NCBI GenBank assembly: GCA_965371355.1
Contig: CBDUYD010000076.1
Location: 1 to 13,831 of the forward strand
Reading direction: 5' to 3'
Origin: JASJHI01 sp965371355
GTDB lineage: Bacteria; Actinomycetota; Acidimicrobiia; Acidimicrobiales; Ilumatobacteraceae
Length of the DNA stretch: 13,831 bases
The position numbers and the translations under genes are program-made. The notes below the pieces were generated by a model. The model did not search any database and was not told where the DNA came from. It saw nothing but the letters and a program-made list of their open reading frames with translations. Within the stretch, counting starts at the first letter, position 1. Each line of letters starts with the position of its first letter. Of this stretch, positions 7,128 through 13,380 are shown piece after piece.

Positions 7128-7588
7128 CCACCAAGGTGCAACGCCAGGCCACCGTCTCGAGGCTGATCGGCGACCACGAGGTCACGAGCCAGCCACAACT
7201 GATCGAGTTGCTCGGGACGGAGGGGATCGAGGCCACCCAGGCGACCGTGTCGCGCGACCTCGACGACATCGGCGCGGTCAAGGTGCGGGTGCCCAGCGGC
7301 AACACCGTGTACGCGATTCCGGAGTTCGCGCCCGATCGCCACGCGCCGGCCGATCAGTTGCGTCGCGTGATGGGCGAATGGGTCGCCGAGGTCTCGTGCT
7401 CGGGAAACCTGGTGGTGCTCCGCACACCGCCGGGATGTGCCCACGTCGTGGCCTCAGCACTCGATCGCAGTCGACTCGACGGTCTGCTCGGCACGGTGGC
7501 CGGTGATGACACGCTCCTGTGCGTGTCGGCCTCCACCGATGGAGCGGAGCTGGCGAGCGAGTTGCGCGATCTGGCGGGGGTCGACTGA
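7124..7588 (+). CDS. argR: Arginine repressor ArgR
   Basis: This is a 154-residue transcription factor that represses arginine genes when bound to arginine as a hexamer. The N-terminal winged helix-turn-helix spans about residues 5-70, with the recognition segment ATQATVSRDL (37-46, including Ser43-Arg44). The C-terminal oligomerisation and arginine-binding domain includes PPGCAHVVASALD and LGTVAGDDT (Gly127-Thr130), whose aspartates bind arginine in the family. A GGAG at 7113-7116 sits 7 nt before the ATG, and the start overlaps the argF stop. Encoded inside its own target operon, it probably acts on the tandem ARG boxes at 2932-2965, giving negative autoregulation. Confidence 0.95.
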   Translation: MTTKVQRQATVSRLIGDHEVTSQPQLIELLGTEGIEATQATVSRDLDDIGAVKVRVPSGNTVYAIPEFAPDRHAPADQLRRVMGEWVAEVSCSGNLVVLRTPPGCAHVVASALDRSRLDGLLGTVAGDDTLLCVSASTDGAELASELRDLAGVD

Positions 7589-7589
7589 G

Positions 7590-8987
7590 GTGGGCGCCGA
7601 CGATGGCAAGACGCTCTGGCACGGACGGTTCGCGGGCGGCCCGGCCGAGGCACTCATGGCCTACACGGTCAGTCTCCCGTTCGATCGCCGGCTGTGGTCC
7701 GACGACATCGAGGGTTCGAGGGCGCACGTGCGCGGTCTCGCCCGGGTCGGGATCCTGTCGGCGATCGAGTGCGACACGGTGCTCGACGCGCTCGATCGGG
7801 TCGCCGACGAACTGGGGTCCGAAAGTTTCGTGTTCCTCGACAGCGACGAGGACATCCACACGGCCGTCGAGCGCCGCGTCACCGAACTCGCCGGTCCCGC
7901 TGGAGGCAAACTCCACACCGCCCGCAGCCGCAACGACCAGGTCGCGACAGATCTCCGCCTCTGGTGCAGGCGCGAGCTGTTGGCGGTTGCCCGCACCCTC
8001 CACGAGTTCCAGGAGGTGCTCCTCGATCGCGCGCTCGGCGCCGGCGACACCTACCTGCCGGGGTACACGCACCTTCAGCGGGCACAGCCGGTGCTCCTCG
8101 CGCACCATCTCCTCGCCCACGGGTGGGCGCTGGGCCGCGACGTCGACCGGCTGCTCGACTGTCGCCGCCGCCTCGACGTCTCACCGCTCGGCGCGGGAGC
8201 GCTCGCCGGCTCCTCGCTCCCGATCGACCCGGCGGCAACCGCCGCCGATCTCGGGTTCGCCCGACCGTTCGACAACAGCCTCGACGCCGTCTCCGACCGG
8301 GACTTCGTGGCCGAGGCCGTCTTCGATCTCGCCCTGATCGGCGTCCATCTCTCGCGGATCGGTGAGGAATGGGTGCTGTGGACCTCGGGCGAGTTCGGCT
8401 TCGCGTCGCTCGACGACGCGTACGCGACCGGCTCGTCGATGCTGCCGCAGAAGAAGAACCCCGACGTCGCCGAGCTCGCACGAGGCAAGAGCGGGCGCCT
8501 CATCGGCAACCTCACCGGGCTGCTCGCCACGCTCAAGGGGCTCCCGCTCGCCTACAACCGCGACCTCCAGGAGGACAAGGAGCCGTTGTTCGATTCGGTC
8601 GACCAGGTGATGCTCGCGGTCGCCGCGCTCACAGGGATGATCGCGACCGCGACGTTTCATCCCGAGGCGATGCAGGCTGCCGCCGACGAGGAGACCACCG
8701 CTGCGACCGACCTCGCCGAGTATCTCGTGCGGTCCGGCATGCCGTTCCGAGAGGCGCACGCCGTCGTCGGTGCTCACGTGCGTGCTGCGGTCGCCGGCGA
8801 GGGTTCGTTGCGAGATCTGGTCGCCGCCGATGCGCGGCTCGGTCCCGACGCAGCGTCGCTGGTCGCAGACGGCGTCGGTGTCCGTATGCGCACGTCTCGG
8901 GGTGCGGCCGGACCCGCGGCGCGTGACGAACAGGTCGAGTCGTACCGTCGGATGTTGTCCGCTCAGCGGTTGGATCTCGGTCTCTGA
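7590..8987 (+). CDS. argH: Argininosuccinate lyase
   Basis: ArgH splits argininosuccinate to arginine and fumarate, the last step of the pathway. The 465-residue product matches the fumarase/aspartase superfamily in length. Visible landmarks are the N-terminal LWHGRFAGGP, HTARSRNDQVATD (109-121), and LPGYTHLQRAQP with the active-site His161. The mobile-loop signature GSSMLPQKKNPD (281-292) carries the catalytic serine pair Ser282-Ser283. The GTG at 7590 is one base after the argR stop, with a G-rich Shine-Dalgarno-like stretch around 7574-7579. argG, which makes the substrate and usually precedes argH, is absent here and must be encoded elsewhere. Confidence 0.95.
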   Translation: MGADDGKTLWHGRFAGGPAEALMAYTVSLPFDRRLWSDDIEGSRAHVRGLARVGILSAIECDTVLDALDRVADELGSESFVFLDSDEDIHTAVERRVTELAGPAGGKLHTARSRNDQVATDLRLWCRRELLAVARTLHEFQEVLLDRALGAGDTYLPGYTHLQRAQPVLLAHHLLAHGWALGRDVDRLLDCRRRLDVSPLGAGALAGSSLPIDPAATAADLGFARPFDNSLDAVSDRDFVAEAVFDLALIGVHLSRIGEEWVLWTSGEFGFASLDDAYATGSSMLPQKKNPDVAELARGKSGRLIGNLTGLLATLKGLPLAYNRDLQEDKEPLFDSVDQVMLAVAALTGMIATATFHPEAMQAAADEETTAATDLAEYLVRSGMPFREAHAVVGAHVRAAVAGEGSLRDLVAADARLGPDAASLVADGVGVRMRTSRGAAGPAARDEQVESYRRMLSAQRLDLGL

Positions 8988-8995
8988 GCGGGTCG

Positions 8996-9595
8996 ATGGA
9001 GTCGCTCGGGAGGCGCTGGTTCGAGGCCGACGCCGCCGAGTTGGCGCCGCGGCTGCTCAACAAGTTGGTCGTGTCGAGCGTCGGCGGGGTTCGCGTCGTC
9101 GGTCGGATCACCGAGGTCGAGGCGTACGACGAGACCGATGCCGCCAGCCACACGTTCGCCGGGCCGACCGGACGGAACCGTGTCATGTTCGGCCCCGCCG
9201 GTCACCTGTACGTCTACCTCAGCTACGGGATCCACCACTGTGCGAACGTGGTCGCCGGTTCGAGCGGGAGCGGTCAGGCCGTCCTCCTCAGGGGGCTCGT
9301 GCCGGTAGAGGGACTCGACACGATCCGGGTGCGACGGGGTGGTCGGCCGGATGGGGAACTCACCGACGGGCCGGGGAAGCTGTGCCGTGCGCTGGGCATC
9401 GATCTCTCCCACAACGGAATGGATCTGGTAGCCGCTTGGGCGGTGGTCACGCTCGTGCACGACGGAACCGCGCCCCCGGCGAGTCCGGTGGTCGGGCCGC
9501 GCATCGGCATCTCGAAGGGGGTCGAAACGCCCTGGCGGTTCCGCGTGCCGGATGGGAGGCGTGATCGCCGCGGGCGGTACGTTCGTCGTCCATGA
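8996..9595 (+). CDS. mpg: 3-methyladenine DNA glycosylase (AAG/MPG family)
   Basis: This is a base-excision repair enzyme that removes alkylated purines such as 3-methyladenine. Its 199 residues match the bacterial AAG-type family. It shows ITEVEAYDETDAASHTFAG, with the catalytic glutamate expected at Glu42, followed by PTGRNRVMFGPAGHLYVYLS and YGIHHCANVV. LTDGPGKLCRALGI and PRIGISKGVETPWRF follow near the C-terminus. The C-terminal tail is Arg-rich. The start lies 8 nt after the argH stop with GAGCGGG just upstream, and the stop overlaps the next gene in an ATGA. It therefore looks like part of the arg transcript, although its function is unrelated. In Mycobacterium an mpg gene likewise sits just before tyrS (recalled from general knowledge). 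Confidence 0.93.
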   Translation: MESLGRRWFEADAAELAPRLLNKLVVSSVGGVRVVGRITEVEAYDETDAASHTFAGPTGRNRVMFGPAGHLYVYLSYGIHHCANVVAGSSGSGQAVLLRGLVPVEGLDTIRVRRGGRPDGELTDGPGKLCRALGIDLSHNGMDLVAAWAVVTLVHDGTAPPASPVVGPRIGISKGVETPWRFRVPDGRRDRRGRYVRRP

Positions 9596-10512
9596 AGGAC
9601 TTCGCTGGAAAGATCGCCGTGATCACCGGGGGTGGCAACGGGATGGGTCGCGAGCTCGCCGTGCAACTCGCCGCCGAGGGCTGTCACGTCTCGATCTGTG
9701 ATCTCTCGGTCGACGACATGGCCGAGACCGTCGCACTGGCGCGGGCGGCCGCACCGGCATCGGACGTCCGCATCTCGAGCCACATCTGCGACGTCGGCGA
9801 CGAGGCGGCGATCATGGTCTTTCGCGACGAGGTGCTCGTGGCGCACGACACCGACCATGTCGACCTGCTGTTCAACAACGCCGGTCTGAGCGGCGGCGGC
9901 AGCCTGTTCACCGACACGCGGGAGTCATGGGACCGCTGCTTCGCCGTCTGCTGGGGTGGGGTCTACAACGGCACGCGGATCTTCCTCGACGCCGTCACCG
10001 CTTCGGAGGAAGGGCACATCGTTAACACGTCGAGTGTCAACGGTTTCTTCGCGAGCATCGGCCCGGATCGGCCGCACACCGCCTACTCGGCGGCCAAGTT
10101 CGCGGTCAAGGGGTTCACCGAGGCCCTCATCACCGATCTCCGCGTGAACGCTCCACACGTCAAGGCGTCCGTCGTGATGCCCGGTCACATCGGAACCTCG
10201 ATCGTCACGAGTTCGATGCGATACGGGGCGGTCGAACTCGATGCCGACGAGGTGGAGTTGATCGAGATCGCCGCGAGCATGTTCCGCGACAGCGCACCCA
10301 CCACCGCGGCCGAGGCGGCAACGATCATCCTCGACGGGGTTCGCGCGGACGAGTGGCGCATCCTCGTCGGCGACGACGCCCATCGACTCGACGAGGCCGT
10401 GCGGGCCGACCCGGCTGCGGCCTACGACGACCTCGCCGTCGGCCAGCTGCTGTTCGCAGACCTTGACGCGACGATCGACGCGGCGACCGACGCGACGATC
10501 GACGGGGCGTGA
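9592..10512 (+). CDS. Short-chain dehydrogenase/reductase (SDR) family oxidoreductase
   Basis: This is a 306-residue classical SDR. The cofactor motif TGGGNGMG is at 12-19 and Asp37 ends the second strand (ICDL), suggesting NAD rather than NADP. NNAG is at 95-98, the catalytic Ser148 lies in NTSSVNGF, and the YSAAK motif has Tyr165 and Lys169. The body is a little longer than the 250-residue minimum. The extra C-terminal part contains an Asp/Ala-rich tail made from a 24-bp near-duplication. The substrate cannot be inferred. It overlaps mpg by 4 bp and has no convincing Shine-Dalgarno of its own, so expression probably depends on coupling to mpg. The stop lies 6 bp from that of the convergent DUF2332 gene. 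Confidence 0.9.
   Translation: MKDFAGKIAVITGGGNGMGRELAVQLAAEGCHVSICDLSVDDMAETVALARAAAPASDVRISSHICDVGDEAAIMVFRDEVLVAHDTDHVDLLFNNAGLSGGGSLFTDTRESWDRCFAVCWGGVYNGTRIFLDAVTASEEGHIVNTSSVNGFFASIGPDRPHTAYSAAKFAVKGFTEALITDLRVNAPHVKASVVMPGHIGTSIVTSSMRYGAVELDADEVELIEIAASMFRDSAPTTAAEAATIILDGVRADEWRILVGDDAHRLDEAVRADPAAAYDDLAVGQLLFADLDATIDAATDATIDGA
10465..10509 (+). repeat. 24-bp near-tandem repeat at SDR 3' end
   Basis: There are about 1.9 copies of a 24-bp unit. The first 16 bases, GACGCGACGATCGACG, recur exactly at 10465-10480 and 10489-10504. The repeat is in frame and encodes the DATIDAATDATIDGA tail that follows the conserved SDR fold. Confidence 0.8.
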
Positions 10513-10518
10513 GCGCGC

Positions 10519-11664
10519 TCAGCCGGCCCAGTGCATCCAGTAGCCGTGGGGGTGACAGACGGCGAGATGGTCGACCGTTCGCCGACCCTCGCGCCACCGC
10601 ACGAGGTTGAGCGCCGTCAGTCCGGATTCGAGCGGAGCGGACCCCCAGGGCAGCTCCGGAGTGAGGCCCGGTGACTCGAGGAATACCCACGAGAGATCCA
10701 CCGATGAGCCCAGCCGGTCGAGTTCGGCGGTGTAGGCGACTCGCTCGTCCGGCGAGAGGTAGTTCAACATCCAACTGTTGGTGACGACCACGTGCCCCGC
10801 CAGTTGCATCCGGTCGATGGCCCGCTCGAGTGAGGCCGTCGCGTCACCGGCGAGGAGTTCGGGGGGATGCTCGCGGGCGATCTCGATCGTCGCCGCGAGT
10901 CGTTGGAAGCGGTCGGTCTGGTCGGGCCAGACGCATGCCTCGAGCCATCGGGCCTCGGCGTCGTCGGTAACGTCGACGGGGTGGCGGTCGACACCGCATC
11001 GGGCGGCAAACGACGGGAGGCGATCCGGCACCGGCACCGATCCGCGGGTGTGCACGACGAGTTCCACGCTCGACGGTCCACCGACGCGGCGGATGTCGGA
11101 TCGATCGTCCGAGGGCGGACGGCCCCCATCGGGTACGAATCGGTACGCGAGACGATCGATCAGCAGGTTGAGTCCGCCGCTCGCGCCGATGTCGAGATGG
11201 GCGAGGGGACCGACCTCGTCGGTGACGATTCCGAACGCGACGAGCAGCAACGCGCTTCGGCCGACCTCGTTGGTCTGCGTCTGGCGCGTGCTGAGGAAAT
11301 CGACGATCGGAGCGCGATGTCGCGCGACGAAGTCCTTGAACACGGCGGGCAGTCGTCGGTCGTCGGCGGGCCGCGGGTCGTCGGTGAGGTTCGGGTACCA
11401 GCGGATCAGCTCGTGTGGCGCACCCTCTCGGACGGCCAGTCCGAGGAGCGTCGCGTGCACGGCGGCGAGGAGCAGGACCGGCAACCGCTGGCCAGGCGGG
11501 GCGTGGAGCAGCAGACGTCGGAGCGCCGGGTCCTCGGCGACGGTGCGCGAGATCGCCGCGTTCAGCGGTGCCCGCGGCATCGAGCTGACCGCGTTGTTGC
11601 GGAAGAGCTGGGCGAGTTCGGAATCCGATGTCGGCCCCTCCGAATCGGACAACGGCGCGCTCAC
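10519..11664 (-). CDS. DUF2332 family protein, function unknown
   Basis: This is a 381-residue soluble protein with no signal peptide or membrane segment. It matches the pattern I know as DUF2332: an N-terminal helical part with LPVLLLAAVHATLLG (61-75), then QTNEVGR (130-136), then the Gly-rich HLDIGASGGLNLLIDR (156-171), and later VVTNSWMLNYLS. The DIGASGGLN segment resembles motif I of class I methyltransferases, but no second SAM-binding motif is clear, so I assign no activity. The start is a GTG. The upstream ATG-like triplet at 11664-11666 is in another frame. The gene is convergent with the SDR gene (6 bp between stops) and divergent from tyrS (23 bp between starts). The family call is fairly confident; the function is unknown. 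Confidence 0.82.
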   Translation of the reverse strand: MSAPLSDSEGPTSDSELAQLFRNNAVSSMPRAPLNAAISRTVAEDPALRRLLLHAPPGQRLPVLLLAAVHATLLGLAVREGAPHELIRWYPNLTDDPRPADDRRLPAVFKDFVARHRAPIVDFLSTRQTQTNEVGRSALLLVAFGIVTDEVGPLAHLDIGASGGLNLLIDRLAYRFVPDGGRPPSDDRSDIRRVGGPSSVELVVHTRGSVPVPDRLPSFAARCGVDRHPVDVTDDAEARWLEACVWPDQTDRFQRLAATIEIAREHPPELLAGDATASLERAIDRMQLAGHVVVTNSWMLNYLSPDERVAYTAELDRLGSSVDLSWVFLESPGLTPELPWGSAPLESGLTALNLVRWREGRRTVDHLAVCHPHGYWMHWAG

Positions 11665-11687
11665 ATCGCGACAGTACCCTCAGTACG
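11665..11687. promoter_or_regulatory. Divergent overlapping -10 elements between DUF2332 and tyrS
   Basis: Only 23 bp separate the two GTG starts. On the plus strand TACCCT (11675-11680) sits 7 nt before the tyrS GTG. On the minus strand TACTGT (complement of 11671-11676) sits 6 nt before the DUF2332 GTG. Both fit the actinobacterial TANNNT -10 and both would give leaderless mRNAs. A 9-bp imperfect direct repeat CAGTACCCT/CAGTACGGT (11672-11689) overlaps both. No good -35 is seen for either. A GAGGG lies 12 nt before the DUF2332 start, so a leadered mRNA from a promoter inside tyrS is an alternative. Confidence 0.45.
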
Positions 11688-12977
11688 GTGACCGACCTGA
11701 TCGACGGCCTGATCGACGGCGACCTGATCGCGGACCTGGGGGCCCGCGATCTCATCCACGACTCGACCGATCTCGACGAGCTGCGCAGTCGCGTATCGGG
11801 TGGTCCGGTGTCGATCTACTACGGCTGCGACCCCACCGCCGACAGTCTGCACGTCGGCAACCTGATCGGGCTCATCATGCTGCGTCGATTCCAGGTCGCC
11901 GGGCACCGTCCGATCGCACTCGCCGGCGGTGCGACGGGAATGGTCGGCGACCCGAGCGGCCGATCCGAAGAGCGCAACCTGCTCGACGATGCCACCCTCG
12001 ACCACAACGTCGCCAGCATCAAGGCGCAGCTCGGCCGTATCGTCGATCTCGGCGAGGGCCGGGGCGATCTCGTCGACAACCGCGCGTGGACACAGCCGTT
12101 GACCCTCCTCGAGTTCCTGCGCGATGTCGGCAAGCACGTGACGGTCAACCAGATGCTCGCCCGCGAGAGTGTCAGGCAGCGGATCAATTCCGAACACGGC
12201 ATTTCGTTCACCGAGTTCAGCTACATGCTCCTGCAGGCGAACGACTACCTGTGGCTGCACGACAATCTCGATTGTTCGATCCAGGTGGGGGGCTCCGATC
12301 AGTGGGGCAACATCATCGCCGGCGTCGACCTGATCCGACGCAAGCGTGGTGCGCACGTCCACGCGTTCTCGTGGCCCCTGCTCACCGCGGCGGATGGAAG
12401 CAAGCTCGGTAAGACCACGGGCGCACGAGTGTGGCTCGATCCCGAAAAGACCAGCCCTTACCGGTTCCGCCAGCACTGGATGCAGACCACCGACGAGGCT
12501 GTCGAGTCGCAGTTGATGACCTTCTCCCTCCGTCCGGTCGAAGAGATCCGTGAGCTCGTGCGCGAACACCAGGCGGCACCCCAACGGCGGCTCGCGCAGC
12601 GAGCACTCGCCGACGAGATGGTGGCACTCGTCCACGGTGACTCGGCGGCGGCCGCCGCCGCCGAGGCCGCCGATCTCCTGTTTGCGGCCGACCCGACCGA
12701 CGCCTCGGCGGAGGCCTTCGAGACACTGGCCGCCGAGCTGCCCTTCTCGCGCCTCTCCGCTGCCGATCTCGACGATGACGTCGCCGTGTTCGTGGCGACC
12801 GGACTGGCCTCCTCCAACGGTGACGCGCGGCGGACGCGAGCGCAGAGGGCCTACTACGCGAACGGGCGCCAACTCGCCGAGAACGACCAGCTCAGCGACC
12901 TCGCGCTGCTGCACGGCAGGTACCTCCTGCTGCGTAAGGGGAAGAAGTCGCATCACCTCGTCGAAGTATTTTCGTGA
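11688..12977 (+). CDS. tyrS: Tyrosine--tRNA ligase
   Basis: This is a class I aminoacyl-tRNA synthetase, a cytoplasmic homodimer that charges tRNA-Tyr. The 429-residue product has YYGCDPTADSLHVGNL (44-59), in which HVGN (55-58) is the HIGH motif. TGMVGDPSGRSEERNLL, LLQANDYLWL and GGSDQWGNIIAGVDLIRR follow. The KMSKS loop is KLGKTTG starting at Lys239. The C-terminal S4-type RNA-binding domain (about 365-429) ends RKGKKSHHLVEVFS. The GTG at 11688 has no Shine-Dalgarno, only a TANNNT -10-like element 7 nt upstream, suggesting leaderless initiation. A perfect 12-bp tandem duplication (11697-11720) encodes LIDGLIDG near the N-terminus. No T-box leader is possible in the 23-bp gap. The rRNA promoter begins 7 bp after the stop. 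Confidence 0.96.
   Translation: MTDLIDGLIDGDLIADLGARDLIHDSTDLDELRSRVSGGPVSIYYGCDPTADSLHVGNLIGLIMLRRFQVAGHRPIALAGGATGMVGDPSGRSEERNLLDDATLDHNVASIKAQLGRIVDLGEGRGDLVDNRAWTQPLTLLEFLRDVGKHVTVNQMLARESVRQRINSEHGISFTEFSYMLLQANDYLWLHDNLDCSIQVGGSDQWGNIIAGVDLIRRKRGAHVHAFSWPLLTAADGSKLGKTTGARVWLDPEKTSPYRFRQHWMQTTDEAVESQLMTFSLRPVEEIRELVREHQAAPQRRLAQRALADEMVALVHGDSAAAAAAEAADLLFAADPTDASAEAFETLAAELPFSRLSAADLDDDVAVFVATGLASSNGDARRTRAQRAYYANGRQLAENDQLSDLALLHGRYLLLRKGKKSHHLVEVFS
11697..11720 (+). repeat. 12-bp tandem duplication at tyrS 5' end
   Basis: CTGATCGACGGC is present twice back to back, in frame, encoding Leu-Ile-Asp-Gly twice. A partial third copy (CTGATCG) follows three bases later. It lies upstream of the conserved catalytic fold. 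Confidence 0.85.
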
Positions 12978-12983
12978 GGCGGG

Positions 12984-13011
12984 TTGCACAGCCCTCCTTC
13001 GCTGCTATCGT
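12984..13011 (+). promoter_or_regulatory. rrn operon promoter
   Basis: A -35 TTGCAC (12984-12989) and a -10 TATCGT (13006-13011) are separated by 16 bp, predicting transcription from about 13018. The -10 fits TANNNT. It starts 7 bp after the tyrS stop. No second promoter nearer to 16S was convincing. Confidence 0.65.
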
Positions 13012-13027
13012 TCAACTCCGCCTCAAC

Positions 13028-13043
13028 GGAGGGTTCGCCCTCC
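13028..13043 (+). other. TTCG-loop hairpin at 5' end of rrn transcript
   Basis: GGAGGG (13028-13033) and CCCTCC (13038-13043) form a perfect 6-bp stem closed by a TTCG tetraloop, about 10 nt after the predicted start of the rrn transcript. No T-run follows, so it is not a normal intrinsic terminator. A stabilising or processing element in the leader is more likely. A second stem, CCGGC/GCCGG (13052-13056 with 13063-13067), follows directly. Confidence 0.6.
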
Positions 13044-13103
13044 CGAAAGGCCCGGCACCAACGCCGGACACGGTCATCGCGACCGGAGTCACGGCGAGTG
13101 CCA

Positions 13104-13124
13104 GAGCTTCGGCTCCTTGAAAAC
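13104..13124 (+). promoter_or_regulatory. rrn antitermination site (boxB-like hairpin plus boxA)
   Basis: The hairpin GAGC-TTCG-GCTC (13104-13115) runs into CTCCTTGAAAAC (13113-13124), which resembles the boxA of Gram-positive rRNA leaders (CTTTGAAAAC type) bound by NusB/NusE. The boxB-then-boxA order is that of known rrn leaders. The stem's 3' arm shares three bases with boxA, so pairing and factor binding may compete. Confidence 0.6.
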
Positions 13125-13162
13125 GGAAGAGAAGACAGAACGCCAGTGCGGGCAGTCCGACG

Positions 13163-13178
13163 GTCACCTCAGGGTGAC
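13163..13178 (+). other. rrn leader hairpin
   Basis: GTCACC (13163-13168) and GGTGAC (13173-13178) form a perfect 6-bp stem with a TCAG loop, about 40 nt after boxA. No T-run follows. It is part of the leader's secondary structure. Confidence 0.5.
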
Positions 13179-13201
13179 TCGAGAGACTGTCTGTCAATTT
13201 C

Positions 13202-13225
13202 GCTGTCGGCATCCCAGCCGGCAGC
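13202..13225 (+). other. Longest rrn leader hairpin
   Basis: GCTGTCGGC (13202-13210) pairs with GCCGGCAGC (13217-13225), giving a 9-bp stem with one G-T wobble around a 6-nt loop. It is the longest local stem I found in the leader. No T-tract lies on either side, so a terminator is unlikely. Confidence 0.5.
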
Positions 13226-13344
13226 AACACGGATACCGGTCGGCATCGTCATCACGACGACGTCGGCCACACAGCCAGACGCTGCACGGAGAGCAAATTC
13301 CGCTCGAAGGGCAGCGTTCGCTGACACTCGTTTCTGGTTCGAGC

Positions 13345-13360
13345 GCTCGCTTCGGCGGGT
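13345..13360 (+). other. TTCG hairpin just before 16S
   Basis: GCTCGC (13345-13350) pairs with GCGGGT (13355-13360) through four Watson-Crick and two G-T pairs around a TTCG loop, ending about 20 nt before the 16S 5' end. It overlaps a 10-bp palindrome CGAGCGCTCG (13340-13349), which is an alternative pairing. Confidence 0.4.
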
Positions 13361-13380
13361 CACGAGAGCCAGACACGTTT

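Larger units (their letters stand above)
12978..13380 (+). other. Gene-free rRNA operon promoter and 5' leader region
   Basis: This 403-bp stretch between tyrS and 16S holds no credible protein gene. It contains one recognisable promoter at its left end. Further on it has several short perfect hairpins, many with TTCG loops, and a boxB/boxA-like antitermination site. About 255 nt of leader between boxA and 16S presumably form the 5' arm of the 16S processing stem, whose partner lies beyond the window. Confidence 0.8.

Noticed and set aside
10778..12412. 544-codon plus-strand frame across DUF2332 and the start of tyrS
   Set aside because: It is antisense to DUF2332 and then out of frame with tyrS; the product is low-complexity Ser/Arg-rich.
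11661..12989. 442-codon minus-strand frame opposite tyrS
   Set aside because: It mirrors the whole of tyrS and no domain is recognisable.
13028..13043. TTCG hairpin as the tyrS terminator
   Set aside because: It has no following T-run and lies downstream of the rrn promoter, where terminating would block rRNA synthesis.
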